Source: JAWKTV01 sp041398905 (lineage in GTDB: Bacteria; Planctomycetota; Planctomycetia; Planctomycetales; Planctomycetaceae). Taken from it: a stretch of DNA of 64,000 bases. The translations under genes were made by a program, and so were the position numbers. Positions 9,467 through 19,808 of the stretch are shown here, in pieces. Numbering within the stretch: the first letter of the stretch is position 1; every line of letters starts with the position of its first letter. Where the stretch lies: contig JAWKTV010000007.1 of assembly GCA_041398905.1 (NCBI GenBank), forward strand, positions 186,001-250,000, written 5' to 3'. The notes beneath the pieces were generated by a model. The model saw only the letters and a list, made by a program, of their open reading frames with translations. It had not been told where the DNA came from and ran no database searches.

Positions 9467-10937
9467 ATGACACCGCGACCAATCTTGTCACGTTCGTCTC
9501 CACTTTCGGCACCTCAACCGCGGGGGGAAGGGTGGTTGGTCAACGCTGGTTGTGTGGTGAAGGACGCCGTGGGCGGTGTGGCCTGGAGGCCACTGCTCGC
9601 CCTGTTGCTGGTGGTGTGGTTTTGCCGGTCGGGAGTCGCGGCAGAACGGCCGAACGTGGTGTTCTTGCTGGCGGACGATCTGGGCTACGCGGATTGCGGT
9701 TTCAATGGGGGGACAGAGATCAGAACGCCCCACCTCGACAAGCTGGCGGCGGCTGGAGCGGTGCTCGAGGATTTCTATGTCCAGCCGGTCTGTTCGCCAA
9801 CGCGGGCAGCGCTGATGACCGGTCGTTACCCGATGCGGCTGGGCTTGCAGGTCGGGGTGATTCGCCCGTGGGCCAATTACGGTCTTGACCTCGAAGAGCG
9901 ACTGCTGTCCGTCGCGTTACGCGAAGGGGGGTATCGCACGGCGATCTGCGGCAAGTGGCACCTGGGGAGCTTCGACCCGGCGTACTGGCCCCACTCGCGC
10001 GGCTTCGATCACTCGTATGGACACCTCTTCGGTGCGATCGACTACTTCACGCACATTCGTGAAGGGCAGGTCGACTGGTTTCGCAATGGGGAACGACTGA
10101 ACGAAGAAGGCTACACCACTCACTTGCTGGCGAAGGAGGCGGTGAAATTCGTTGAGCAGCAGTCGGCGGAACAAGCCGTTCTTCCTGTATGTCCCGTTCA
10201 ACGCGGTTCACACGCCGCTGCAAGTGCCGGACTCCTATGAGGCACCGTACTCGAACCTGAAGCCGAAGCGGCGAACGATGGCGGGGATGCTGGCGGCGAT
10301 GGACGAAGCGGTCGGTCAGATCGTGAGCGCGGTCGAAAGCCAGGGGCTGCGAGAGCGAACCTTGTTCGTCTTCAGCACCGACAACGGGGGTTTCAGCCCC
10401 GGCACCGTCACCGACAACGGCCCACTCCGGGCGGGCAAGGGAACGCTCTACGAAGGGGGCGTAAGAGGTTGCGCCTTCGCGACCTGGGACGGCCACATCC
10501 CTGCAAGTTCCCGCATCGCCGAGCCTCTGCACATGGTCGACTGGTATCCGACCCTGCTGACCCTGGCGGGCGTCGCGCTCGAACAACCCCGACCGCTCGA
10601 TGGCAAGGACATCTGGCCGGTGCTGACCGCGGGCGCGAAGTCTCCCCATGCCGAGATTCTCTGCAACAGCACTCCAGCGGGTGGGGCGTTGCGAATGGGC
10701 GAGTGGAAGCTACAGGTCACGCATGCGGTCGGGCGACGGGCAAGGGCGTCAAAGCGTGAGGAGGTCGAGCTGTACAATCTGTCGGATGATCTGGGTGAAT
10801 CGCGGAATGTCGCGGCGGAGCATCCGGAGGTGGCCGCCAGGCTGCTGGCCAGATACGAGGAGCTGGCTTCAGAGGCGGTGCCTCCGAAGACCACCGAGGG
10901 GGAGGGCGGTCGTCAACAGCAGAACTCGAATGAGTAG
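9467..10937 (+). pseudogene. Arylsulfatase (ArsB-like), one frameshift
   Basis: A sulfatase of about 490 residues in two frames: 9467 to ~10170 and ~10160 to 10937. The true start is probably downstream of 9467, near a GTG at about 9553, just before a signal peptide (PLLALLLVVWFCRSGVAA). Motifs: RPNVVFLLADDLGYAD with the metal-binding Asp pair, the modification site CSPTRAALMTGR (the Cys becomes formylglycine), GKWHLG, and, after the break, KPFFLYVPFNAVHTPL and FSTDNGG. The order of motifs matches enzymes resembling N-acetylgalactosamine-4-sulfatase, which remove sulfate from polysaccharides outside the cytoplasm. The break near 10165-10172 (GTCGGCGGAACAAG) costs one base net; both sides stay conserved, so a sequence error is likely. 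It overlaps the second sulfatase by 8 bp if that starts at 10930. Confidence 0.85.
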
Positions 10938-12438
10938 ACCGTCATCCACCCGCTCCGCACCCAACATCCCGGGATCGTCCGTCATGCCACAGTTCCCATT
11001 TCGGCTCGCAGGGTTGTTCGCGGCGGGAGCATTGTTCACGTCGCTGTTACTCGGTGCGCGCGGCACGTATGCCGCGGCGCCGAACGTGCTGATCATCATG
11101 GCGGACGACTGCACGTTCAGCGATTTGTCGCTGTATGGCGGTGAGAATGCGGACACTCCGAACATCGATCGATTAGCCGCGGAGGGCCTCACGTTCGACC
11201 GGGCGTAACTGTGTTCGGCGATGTGCCAGCCCTGCCGCGCGGAGTTATTCAGCGGTCAGTATCCGCTGCACAACGGGTGTGCCTGGAACCATTCCGCGAG
11301 CCAGCCTGAGCTGCGCAGCCTGCCACAGTATCTCGAGCCGCTGGGGTATCGGGTGGGCATCGCGGGCAAGGTGCATGTGAAGCCGGACAACGCGTTTCCG
11401 TTCGAGCCGGTCGAGGGGTTTGACACCAACTGCGTTCGTAACCCGACACGTGCGCATGGCCTGGAAGGTGTGGGCGAGTTCATGACTCGCGACGCGGCGC
11501 AGCCGTTCTGCCTCGTCGTGGCGCTCGTGGAACCGCATGTGCCATGGGTGATGGGCGACCCGTCGCGCTATCCGCCGCAGAGGATCAAGTTGCCGCTGAA
11601 CATCGCCGACACGCCGCGGACCCGCGCGGACTTTGGCAAATATCTCGCCGAGATTACCTACATGGACGAGCAGGTGGGCGAACTGCTGAAGACACTGACG
11701 GCAAGCGGGCGGGCGGAGGAGACCCTGGTGTTGTTTACGTCCGAACAGGGGGCGCAGTTCCCCGGCTGCAAATGGACGAACTACGACACGGGAGTGCATA
11801 CCGCATTGATCGCTCGCTGGCCGGGTCATGTCGCCGCCGCGCGTCGAACTTCGGCGCTCGTGCAGTACGCGGATGTCGTGCCAACACTCATCGACATCGC
11901 GGGAGGCGTGGTGCCGGAGGAGATTGATGGAACGAGCTTTCGAAATGTGCTGAGCGGCGCGGCCGATCAGCATCGCGAGTTCGTCTACGGGATGCACAAC
12001 AACTTCCCCGAGGGGCCGCCGTTCGCGATTCGCAGCGTGGGCGATGGGCGGTATCGGTACATCCGCAACCTGCAGCCCGATGAGATCTACATCGAGAAGC
12101 ACGTGATGGGGCTCGACCCGAACGGCGAACTGCACAACCCGTATTGGGCGACGTGGACCCGGCTCGCGAGCGACGACGAGCGGACCTATCAGCTTGTTCG
12201 CCGCTACATGCGTCGTCCGGCCGAGGAGTTCTATGACATCGAGAGCGATCCGTACGAGCTGAACAACCTGATCGGAACCGATCGGGCGTCCGACGATCAC
12301 GCCCGGCTGAGCCACGAACTTGATCGATGGCTGCTGCAACAGGCCGACCCCGGTGTGCCAGTCGACTCACCTGCAGCGGTCAAGGCCGCGGCAAGGCCAG
12401 CATCTGCACGGGTACCGACCCGCCTGAAGGCGGAGTGA
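10930..12438 (+). pseudogene. Sulfatase, heparan N-sulfatase-like, with in-frame TAA
   Basis: About 500 residues in a single frame interrupted only by a TAA at 11206-11208. Two starts are possible: ATG 10930, overlapping the upstream sulfatase stop, or ATG 10984, directly before the signal peptide (FRLAGLFAAGALFTSLLLGA). Motifs: APNVLIIMADDCTFSD, TPNIDRLAAEGLTFDRA, then the stop, then LCSAMCQPCRAELFSG with the formylglycine site C-x-P-x-R at CQPCR. Later come GIAGKVHV, EPHVPWV, and SEQGAQFPGCKWTNYD resembling N-sulfoglucosamine sulfohydrolases. The stop stands where relatives have a Tyr (TAC or TAT), so one base change or error would explain it. Both downstream and upstream parts are well conserved. 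Substrate: probably an N- or O-sulfated polysaccharide. It likely forms an operon with the preceding sulfatase. Confidence 0.85.
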
Positions 12439-12628
12439 TTGCGGCTCCGAACTGGCCACACGAGTGTTCGATTCGCCCGGTCATTAAATGGCGAAGCAGC
12501 CTCCCCCTGCGGGCAGGCTGCCATCGACCAGTTCCCCACTCCTCCGGCACGACGTCTTTGTATCGCTGGAGACTCAGGCGCGGTCTCGCAATCGCGTTTC
12601 CCGGACCTTCTGCGAGTCGTCACGGCGA

Positions 12629-12920
12629 CTAGAAGATGTCAAGAATGAAGTGGTTGCCAGAGTGATACGGCTTGGCGGACGGGTAGAAGTTGTGCCAGTC
12701 GGCGTTGTAGACCGATGCGCTGCTCGGCCGGATACCTGTAGTACAGGTGATCGTAGCTCTCCGGCAGCCGCTGGTAGTTGTGCGGATAGTAGACGTACGG
12801 GTAGTAGTAGAACCGCTGCCAGTCGGCGGGCTGCCCCGGACTGGCGGCTTGGGTCGACGTCGAGATGATTCCAGACGCGACCACCATCAGCACGGCGGTC
12901 ATCAGAGCACGCTTGAGCAT
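12629..12920 (-). pseudogene. Small secreted Tyr-rich protein (planctomycete type), frameshifted
   Basis: About 96 residues from the ATG at 12920. The start is fixed by a signal peptide (MLKRALMTAVLMVVASGIIS) and by AAGGAG six bases upstream. The mature part is Tyr/Pro-rich (DWQRFYYYPYVYYPHNYQ, YDHLYYRYPAEQRI). The frame then breaks near 12705-12712 and continues one base over as VYNADWHNFYP and HFILDIF, ending with TAG at 12629. I recall small planctomycete proteins of this exact architecture (YYYPYVYYP ... YRYP ... VYN.DW.N.YP ... H.GHHF.LD.F), sometimes labelled 'calmodulin-binding protein', a name with no clear experimental basis. Function unknown. Conservation on both sides of the break favours a sequence error. 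Confidence 0.65.
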
Positions 12921-12926
12921 TCGGGA

Positions 12927-12932
12927 CTCCTT
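12927..12932 (-). promoter_or_regulatory. Ribosome binding site AAGGAG
   Basis: Perfect AAGGAG on the minus strand six bases before the ATG at 12920. It decides the start of the small Tyr-rich secreted protein over the longer open frame that begins at 12992. Confidence 0.6.
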
Positions 12933-13124
12933 CCCATGAGATCGAGGGGGCCGGCCGCTGGTCTCGTCACCTACCGGCAGGCTCACAACCATTAAGATCG
13001 ACCCCCCTCAATCCGTCCATCAGGAATTCTCGGTAGAATCCGCATGTCCAGACCGACTGGGGTTGCGGTGACCCAGCGCAGGCCTTTCGCGACAACGCGA
13101 CAACGCCATCGCCACCGAGCCCAG

Positions 13125-14150
13125 CTAGCCACCGATCGAGTGCATCGGACGCGGCGGCTGAACGAAGCGAGCCGTGTTGATCTCGTGACCTTCCCGCTTG
13201 CTCGTGATCGATTCCCGAACCGCGGCGAGTATCTCGCCATCGCTCGCCCCACTTCGCAGTAGTTCGCGGATATCTGTCTCCTCCAGACTGAACAGGCAGT
13301 TCCGCAGTTTCCCGTCGGCGGTCAGGCGGAAGCGGTTGCAGCTCAGGCAGAACGGCTGACTGACTGACGCGATCAGCCCGATGCGGCCGACGCCGTCCTC
13401 AAACTCGAACTCCGTCGCGGGGGCGTGCGCCGACGTCGGCTCAATCGGCCGGAGCGGCATGATGCCCTTCGACAGCCTGTCTATGATCTCGCTGCCGAAC
13501 AGCACCTTGTCCCGCTCCCAGGCGGCGTCCGCATCGAGCGGCATGTACTCGATGAACCGGACTTCACAGCCCGTCTCGCGGGCAAAGTGGCCGAACGGAA
13601 CGACCTCGTCCTCCGTCATGCCACGAATCGCGACAGCGTTCACTTTGATTGGATCGAACCCGACCCGCTGTGCCGCCTGGATTCCGGCGATGACCTGCTC
13701 GAATCCCTGACGGCGGGTGATTTCCTCGAACTTCTCGGCCGTCAAGGCATCGAGGCTGACGTTCAGTCGCCGCAGGCCGGCGTCCCACAGACGCTGCGCC
13801 TGCTCGGCCAGCAGGATGCCGTTGGTGGTCAGGCCAATATCGCGAATTCCCGGCACCGTGACGAGCCGGGCAACCACTTGGTCCAGATCGCTGCGGACCA
13901 GCGGCTCCCCACCCGTCAGTCGCAGCTTGCTGACCCCGCACGGAGCTACGATTCGCACGAACCGCTCGATCTCCTCGTAGGACAGCACGAGGCTCCGCTG
14001 CAGAAACTGCACCGGACCGGCCGGCATGCAGTAGAAGCAGCGGATATTGCAGCGGTCCGTGACGCTGATACGGAGGTTGTTATGCAGCCGGCCGAACGAA
14101 TCGACCAGCGGGGGCAGCGCGGAGCTGTTCGGGATCTCGTCGAGCATCAC
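13125..14150 (-). CDS. moaA: GTP 3',8-cyclase MoaA
   Basis: About 340 residues (the frame starts Met-Met, so 14150 or 14147). Radical SAM enzyme for the first step of molybdenum cofactor synthesis, turning GTP into 3',8-cyclo-GTP together with MoaC. The radical SAM cluster motif is CNIRCFYC (about residues 33-40), followed by LRLTGGEPL. The second C-terminal [4Fe-4S] site is FCLSCNRFRLTADG plus the later Cys in LRNCLF. The C-terminus ends in Gly-Gly, as active MoaA requires. MoaC is not in this window. The MoaA-specific C-terminal cluster and GG tail separate it from sulfatase-maturing radical SAM enzymes. Confidence 0.95.
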   Translation of the reverse strand: MMLDEIPNSSALPPLVDSFGRLHNNLRISVTDRCNIRCFYCMPAGPVQFLQRSLVLSYEEIERFVRIVAPCGVSKLRLTGGEPLVRSDLDQVVARLVTVPGIRDIGLTTNGILLAEQAQRLWDAGLRRLNVSLDALTAEKFEEITRRQGFEQVIAGIQAAQRVGFDPIKVNAVAIRGMTEDEVVPFGHFARETGCEVRFIEYMPLDADAAWERDKVLFGSEIIDRLSKGIMPLRPIEPTSAHAPATEFEFEDGVGRIGLIASVSQPFCLSCNRFRLTADGKLRNCLFSLEETDIRELLRSGASDGEILAAVRESITSKREGHEINTARFVQPPRPMHSIGG

Positions 14151-14190
14151 GCTGGCACGTCCACCACCTTACGACTCCGAAATCGACACA

Positions 14191-15171
14191 TCATGATCCG
14201 GCGACCACGCCGGCCATTTCTTCCGCGTGGTAGCTGCTGCGGACGAACGGCCCGCTCGCCACCATCGAGAAGCCCAGCTTGCGGCATTCCTCGCCAATCT
14301 CGTCGAACTCTTCCGGAGGAATGTATCTGACGACGGGAAGCTGCCGCGGCGTCGGCTGCAGGTACTGCCCGATGGTCAACATGTCCACGCCAACGCTGCG
14401 CAGGTCGGAGACCGTCTCCATGATTTCGTCACGCGTCTCACCCAGCCCAAGCATCAGACCGCTCTTCGTCGGCATGTCGGGGGCTTCGTCCTTCACCTGC
14501 TGCAGCAGATTGAGCGTGCGACGATACTCCGCATTGCGGCGGACCTGATCGTAGAGCCTTGGAACCGTTTCCGTGTTGTGATTGAAGATGTCCGGCCGCG
14601 ACTCGATCACCCGGGAGATTGCCGCGCGGTTGCCAAGAAAGTCCGACGTCAGCACTTCTACCGCGGCTCCCGTCTGCTCACGCACGGCCAGGACGCAGCG
14701 ATAGAAATGTTCGGCTCCCCCATCCGGCAAGTCGTCGCGGGTGACGCAGGTGATGACCACATGTTTCAGGCCCAGCCTGCGGGCCGCTTCGGCCACACGA
14801 TCCGGCTCATCCGCCTCGACCACCTCCGTCTTGCCGCGCGGCACCGAGCAAAACCCGCACGGACGGGTACAGACGTTGCCGAGGATCATGAAGGTCGCCG
14901 TCCGCTGTGACCAGCACTCGGTGCGGTTGGGACACTTCGCGCTCTCGCACACCGTCTCGAGACGCAAGTCCTCGATGACGTTGTTCGTGAACGACATCTC
15001 CACCGACGGCAACGGCCGCTTGAGCCACTTCGGCAAACGGCGGCGCTCGTTCGCGGCAGGTTCCGCGACGTCGCCGCCGCCGCAGCACCCGGAACCGGAG
15101 GACTCACCAATGACGGGCAGATCGAGCATGACGAACGAAGAATCTGGGAGTTGGATCAGGGCCGCGTCCAC
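14191..15171 (-). CDS. lipA: Lipoyl synthase LipA
   Basis: 326 residues (possible later start at 15129). Radical SAM enzyme that inserts two sulfurs into the octanoyl chain on lipoyl domains. The auxiliary cluster motif is CESAKCPNRTEC and the radical SAM cluster is CTRPCGFC. VTRDDLPDGGAEHF and the C-terminal GPFVRSSYHAEE, including the RSSY signature, are present. The N-terminus carries an extra Cys-containing tail (SSGSGCCGGG) not usual for the family. It lies 40 bp downstream-to-upstream of moaA on the same strand and just after the LipB-like gene, the classical lipoate pairing. Identification is firm. Confidence 0.96.
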   Translation of the reverse strand: MDAALIQLPDSSFVMLDLPVIGESSGSGCCGGGDVAEPAANERRRLPKWLKRPLPSVEMSFTNNVIEDLRLETVCESAKCPNRTECWSQRTATFMILGNVCTRPCGFCSVPRGKTEVVEADEPDRVAEAARRLGLKHVVITCVTRDDLPDGGAEHFYRCVLAVREQTGAAVEVLTSDFLGNRAAISRVIESRPDIFNHNTETVPRLYDQVRRNAEYRRTLNLLQQVKDEAPDMPTKSGLMLGLGETRDEIMETVSDLRSVGVDMLTIGQYLQPTPRQLPVVRYIPPEEFDEIGEECRKLGFSMVASGPFVRSSYHAEEMAGVVAGS

Positions 15172-15204
15172 ACGTTCGCACGAGTGACGCTGTGAGCAGG
15201 CGGG

Positions 15205-15981
15205 CTACGACGAAATCCCGACACGGACCCGCCGACGAGTCCGAATTAGTTTTGGGTGACCTGTGAAAGTGTGAATCGTATCGTAACCCAGCGCGTTTGA
15301 CACCCTGCCGATCGCCGCGGCACGAGCCGACGACATCGGGATCCGCCGCAGCAATTGCGCCTGCAATGACGTCCAGCGAGTTGCGCGGTGAATCGGATCG
15401 GCAACGTCACCTGCAACGGCATCCACCTGGAGAATCTGCAGCAGATCGGGATGCGGAGCGATGTTTAGCCACGCCCCCTGCGACGTGACCCACGACTTCA
15501 CCGTCGCACCGAACTGTCCCACCTGTCCGCCGCGGCTCCACAGCCCCGACTGACCCGCGAGTTGCTTTGCCGGCACCCGCAAGTCGTGACAGACGGCGAC
15601 GAGGGCGTCGAGCATTCGCTGCTCGTAATCCGCGACGCTCAATCCGTTCCGCCCCAGCGGTATGATGGGATAGATCGCCAGTTGGCCGGGGGCATGCAGC
15701 ACCGCGCCCCCGCCCCGGCTGACCCAGCGAATCTCGATCTCCCGCTTCGCGAGTTCTTCGTCACTGAGCGCAAGTTGCTGACGAGAAGCCTCTCGCCCCA
15801 TGCTGATGATCGGTGGATGTTCGCAAAGCAACAGCACTCCGTGCCGATCGGTCCGGCCGCTCTGCTCATAGATCAACCACTCCTGCAGCGTCTGCGCGGC
15901 GTCAAAGTCTACGACGCCCAACAAACGCACCTCCAGCGCGTTCGACTGCGCCGAGAATGGCGATGGTTGGGTGATTGGCAT
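15205..15981 (-). CDS. lipB: LipB-like octanoyltransferase, divergent active site
   Basis: 258 residues from the Met at 15981 (MPITQPSPFSAQSNALEVRL); the open frame extends 74 codons further without resemblance. Fold signatures of LipB are clear: ALEVRLLGVVDFDAAQ, HPPIISMGR, and SRGGGAVLHAPGQLAIYPII (family RGGxVTYHGPGQ). LipB moves octanoate from acyl carrier protein to lipoyl domains. By hand alignment to E. coli LipB, the catalytic Lys (in KICSLG/KIAAIG) is Gln here (QVGQFG), the catalytic Cys (INPCGYAG) has no Cys counterpart (LQVDAVAGD), and the His in SFHG is Gln (SQG). It may use another mechanism, act as a ligase-like paralogue, or be inactive. It is adjacent to lipA on the same strand. 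Confidence 0.8.
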   Translation of the reverse strand: MPITQPSPFSAQSNALEVRLLGVVDFDAAQTLQEWLIYEQSGRTDRHGVLLLCEHPPIISMGREASRQQLALSDEELAKREIEIRWVSRGGGAVLHAPGQLAIYPIIPLGRNGLSVADYEQRMLDALVAVCHDLRVPAKQLAGQSGLWSRGGQVGQFGATVKSWVTSQGAWLNIAPHPDLLQILQVDAVAGDVADPIHRATRWTSLQAQLLRRIPMSSARAAAIGRVSNALGYDTIHTFTGHPKLIRTRRRVRVGISS

Positions 15982-16219
15982 TGGCACGACTGGACACTGC
16001 TCCGGTACATAATAGCCTGCGAGGGTACACCCCTCCCACCGCCGTTCGACCCGAACTTCAAGCGGATGCCCCTTTATTTTAGTTCGCCTCCAAAGCAGCG
16101 GCAACGGGCGAATACCGACGCCTGTGGACGGCTTGCGGTCACTGGTTGGTGGGGACCAGACAGCAGCGGTGACGATCCGGCGCCGCGTCAGCACTGACCG
16201 CACGCCTTCACCAGCGAAC

Positions 16220-16939
16220 TCAGACGAATTGATCGAGCTCGGCCTTGCTCATTGCGCCGCCGCTCCGCCACAGAGCGGCCGAGAGGTCGATGACCCACGG
16301 GTCGACGTCGGTCGATTTCATCTGGTCCAGCGACGCATCGACGTCGTACTCGACTCGTTTCATCGTGATCTGGCCATCCTCGAGTATGGCGTATGCCGCC
16401 CGGGGATCGCCGTCGCGAGGCTGACCAACGCTGCCCGGATTGACCACCCGGCAACCATCGACCTCAATCTCGAACTGCTGATGCGTATGGCCGACCAACA
16501 CGAGGTCGGCCTCCACACCCCGCAATCGCTCCCGCCATGTCGCTTCGTCCGCACCGAGATACTCGTCCAGCGGGTCGCGCGGAGTGGCATGGACGAGAAA
16601 GGTTTTCAGCCCCTCAAGGTCGAGGTACTGCGTAACCGGCAATCGGCCGAGATAGCGGAGCTGCGTATCGCTGAGCCATTCCCAGTGCAGCGGCCGAGTT
16701 GCCGCCGCGAGCCGACGAAATCCACCGCCCGTGTTGCTGGGGATGAACTGGGCGACGGCGTGGTCGTGATTGCCACGTATCACATAGTCGGCATGGCGAC
16801 GAACCCATTCAACGCAGCGGACCGGATCCGTGCCATACTCGACGACATCGCCCAGCACGATACAGCGGTCGTAAGACTCGTCGATGGCCTGCAGAGCATG
16901 AAAGTTGCTGTGGATATCGGCGAGGAGCAGCGTGCGCAT
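16220..16939 (-). CDS. Metallophosphoesterase (YfcE/MJ0936-like)
   Basis: 239 residues from the Met at 16939, where the family N-terminus MRTLLLADIHSNFHAL begins; the frame extends upstream without resemblance. Motifs of the calcineurin-like phosphoesterase fold: D-x-H (ADIHSN), GDVVEYG, GNHDHA, HATP and GHTHQQFE. These bind two metal ions and hydrolyse phosphate esters; relatives act on phosphodiesters or nucleotides. The natural substrate cannot be told from sequence. It sits upstream of the LipB-like gene on the same strand and after the nqr genes, probably in its own unit. Confidence 0.88.
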   Translation of the reverse strand: MRTLLLADIHSNFHALQAIDESYDRCIVLGDVVEYGTDPVRCVEWVRRHADYVIRGNHDHAVAQFIPSNTGGGFRRLAAATRPLHWEWLSDTQLRYLGRLPVTQYLDLEGLKTFLVHATPRDPLDEYLGADEATWRERLRGVEADLVLVGHTHQQFEIEVDGCRVVNPGSVGQPRDGDPRAAYAILEDGQITMKRVEYDVDASLDQMKSTDVDPWVIDLSAALWRSGGAMSKAELDQFV

Positions 16940-17012
16940 CGTGCCGTTGCCAAAGAATAACAGCCGGTGACTGCGTGAACCGCGTTCACCCAGACACCGG
17001 CCGAAAGGTTCG

Positions 17013-18239
17013 TCAACCGCCGAAGTCGTCGTACAGGATGTTCTCTTTCTCAACTCCCAGATCATCGAGAGTCTTGAGCACCGCCTGCAGCATCAGCGGG
17101 GGACCGCAGATGTAGTACTCAATGTCCTCGGGCGCCTGATGATCCTTCAGGTAGTGATCATAGAGCACCTGATGGATGAAGCCGCGATAGCCGGTCCAAT
17201 TGTCTTCCGGCAAGGGTTCGGACAGGGCGATGTTGAGTTTGAAGTTCGGGAACTTTTCCTCCAGGGCCCGGAACTCTTCAACATAGAAAAGCTCACGGGA
17301 TGACCGGCCGCCATACCAGTAGCTGATCTTGCGGCCCGACTTCAGACCTTTGAGCAACTGGAAGATGTGCGAGCGGAGCGGAGCCATACCGGCACCACCA
17401 CCGATGTACACCATTTCGGCGTCGGTCGGCTGGATAAAGAACTCACCGTAGGGGCCGGAAATCGTGACCTTGTCACCCGGCTTGAGATTGAAGATATAGC
17501 TGGAGACCTTGCCCGGCGGAACGTCAGGCAGCCGCGGCGGCGGCGTCGCGATGCGGACGTTCAACATGATGATCCCCTGCTCACCCGGCCAGTTGGCCAT
17601 CGAGTAAGCACGGAAGACCGGTTCGCTGACCTTCGATTTGAATCGCCAGATGTTGTACTTGTCCCAGTCCTCGTGGAACCGTTCTTCGATCGCGAAGTTC
17701 TTGTATTCCACCTCGTGCGGCGGGACTTCGATCTGGATGAAGCCGCCCGCCTTGAAGCCGACCTCTTCACCCGCCGGCAACTCCAGCACCAGTTCCTTGA
17801 TGAAGGTCGCGACGTTGCGGTTCGAGCGGACGGTGCAAAGCCACTTCTTCGTCTCGAAGACCTCCTCAGGGACTTCGATCTTCATGTCCTGCTTGACGGT
17901 GACCTGACACGACAGACGCAGACCTTCGCGGGCCTGCATCTTGTTGATGTGGGCCTTCTCCGTCGGCAGAATGTCGCCCCCTCCCTGGTGGACATGCACC
18001 TTGCACTGGGCACAGGTACCGCCGCCGCCACAGGCGGACGAGACGAAGATCTTGTTGTCCGCGAGGGCCCCGAGCAGCTTGCCGCCGGCCGGGACGCGAA
18101 TCGTCTTCTGTTCGTTGATGACGATCTCGACATCACCCGAAGCGACGAGCAGCTTTTTCGCCCCGATGATGAGAAGCACAAGCGCCATCACGATGATCGT
18201 GAAGAAGCTGACGCCAAGGATAATCGGAACAATGGACAT
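17013..18239 (-). CDS. nqrF: Na+-translocating NADH:quinone reductase subunit F
   Basis: 408 residues from the Met at 18239 (MSIVPIILGV). NqrF is the NADH-oxidising subunit that passes electrons from FAD to a [2Fe-2S] cluster. Order of parts: N-terminal membrane helix (FFTIIVMALVLLIIGA), plant-type ferredoxin domain with Cys in CGGGGTCAQC and LRLSCQV, FAD-binding RAYSMANWPGEQG, and NAD-binding GGGAGMAPLRSHIFQ and YYICGPPLMLQAVL. The C-terminus LYDDFGG is typical. It is the last gene of the nqrBCDEF run, 115 bp after nqrE. Complete and clean. Confidence 0.96.
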   Translation of the reverse strand: MSIVPIILGVSFFTIIVMALVLLIIGAKKLLVASGDVEIVINEQKTIRVPAGGKLLGALADNKIFVSSACGGGGTCAQCKVHVHQGGGDILPTEKAHINKMQAREGLRLSCQVTVKQDMKIEVPEEVFETKKWLCTVRSNRNVATFIKELVLELPAGEEVGFKAGGFIQIEVPPHEVEYKNFAIEERFHEDWDKYNIWRFKSKVSEPVFRAYSMANWPGEQGIIMLNVRIATPPPRLPDVPPGKVSSYIFNLKPGDKVTISGPYGEFFIQPTDAEMVYIGGGAGMAPLRSHIFQLLKGLKSGRKISYWYGGRSSRELFYVEEFRALEEKFPNFKLNIALSEPLPEDNWTGYRGFIHQVLYDHYLKDHQAPEDIEYYICGPPLMLQAVLKTLDDLGVEKENILYDDFGG

Positions 18240-18354
18240 GGTTGGTCGCTCTGAGAGCCTATCCTGAAACCAAAGATGCACGCCGCTGACGTACCCGCGA
18301 AGTCGTCTGTTGTCAGGACACTGGGCCGGCCATCCGCCGCTGACAACTCCTCCG

Positions 18355-18972
<618 letters not shown>

Positions 18973-19050
18973 GGGACTCTCGATTGACGAGACAGTGAGT
19001 GATCATGCGGCTGAAAACCGGCGGGGGCTGCACCGGACCGGAACCTTGCC

Positions 19051-19671
19051 TTACTCGCGTTCGACCTGAGCCGGCTTCCAGGTGCGAAGGCCCCAGATGA
19101 ACAGTCCAATCAGGATCAGTGCGTGCGGCGGCGCGAGCATGAACAGGTTGGGAACGAACCAGCTCGATTCGGAGAAATCGATGAGTGCCCCGCCCCAAAG
19201 CTTACCCGAGCCCAGCAACTCGCGGATGACTCCCAGCATCACGAGGATGACGCTGTATCCCAATCCGTTGCCGATGCCGTCCATAAAGCTCAGGACCGGG
19301 CCATTCTTCAGGGCGAACGCTTCCGCCCGGCCCATCACGATGCAGTTGGTGATGATCAGGCCGACGAACACCGACAGCGAATCGGCGATGGCCGGCATGA
19401 ACGCCTGCAGGATCTGGTCGACCAGGATCACGAGCGACGAGATGATCGTCATTTCTACGATGATCCGGATGCTCGAAGGAATCCAGTTGCGGAACGCGGC
19501 GACTGTCATGCTCGACAGACCCGTGACCAACGACACGGAAATCGCCATCACGACCGCTTTATCGAGCCGGGTCGTCACCGCCAGCGCGGAACAGATCCCC
19601 AGGATCTGCAGCGCGATCGGGTTGTTGTCGAAGATCGGCTTCGTCAGAACCTTGGTCGAAGATTCCGCCAT
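19051..19671 (-). CDS. nqrD: Na+-translocating NADH:quinone reductase subunit D
   Basis: 206 residues. Integral membrane subunit paired with NqrE in the sodium-pumping complex. The conserved Cys are in LGICSALAVTT and GLIITNCIVMGRAEAFA. The family's PIFDNNPIALQILGICSALAV N-terminal region is present after a short polar start (MAESSTKVLTK). It lies 137 bp after nqrC. Complete and clean. Confidence 0.95.
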   Translation of the reverse strand: MAESSTKVLTKPIFDNNPIALQILGICSALAVTTRLDKAVVMAISVSLVTGLSSMTVAAFRNWIPSSIRIIVEMTIISSLVILVDQILQAFMPAIADSLSVFVGLIITNCIVMGRAEAFALKNGPVLSFMDGIGNGLGYSVILVMLGVIRELLGSGKLWGGALIDFSESSWFVPNLFMLAPPHALILIGLFIWGLRTWKPAQVERE

Positions 19672-19808
19672 TGGGCATCTGCTGGTCTGGGGAGTTCGAT
19701 AGTGCGAGTCGGCGGGTAATCGCTCCGTCGGCCGCTAACGAATCACAGTGTTCAATCTGTCAGTAACAAGACAAACCAATCGTCCACACGGCTTGCCTTC
19801 ACGTGCGA

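Noticed and set aside
13125..14150. Radical SAM gene considered as a sulfatase-maturing enzyme because sulfatases are near
   Set aside because: It has the MoaA second cluster (CLSC plus a later Cys) and GG C-terminus, and lacks the anSME cluster pattern.
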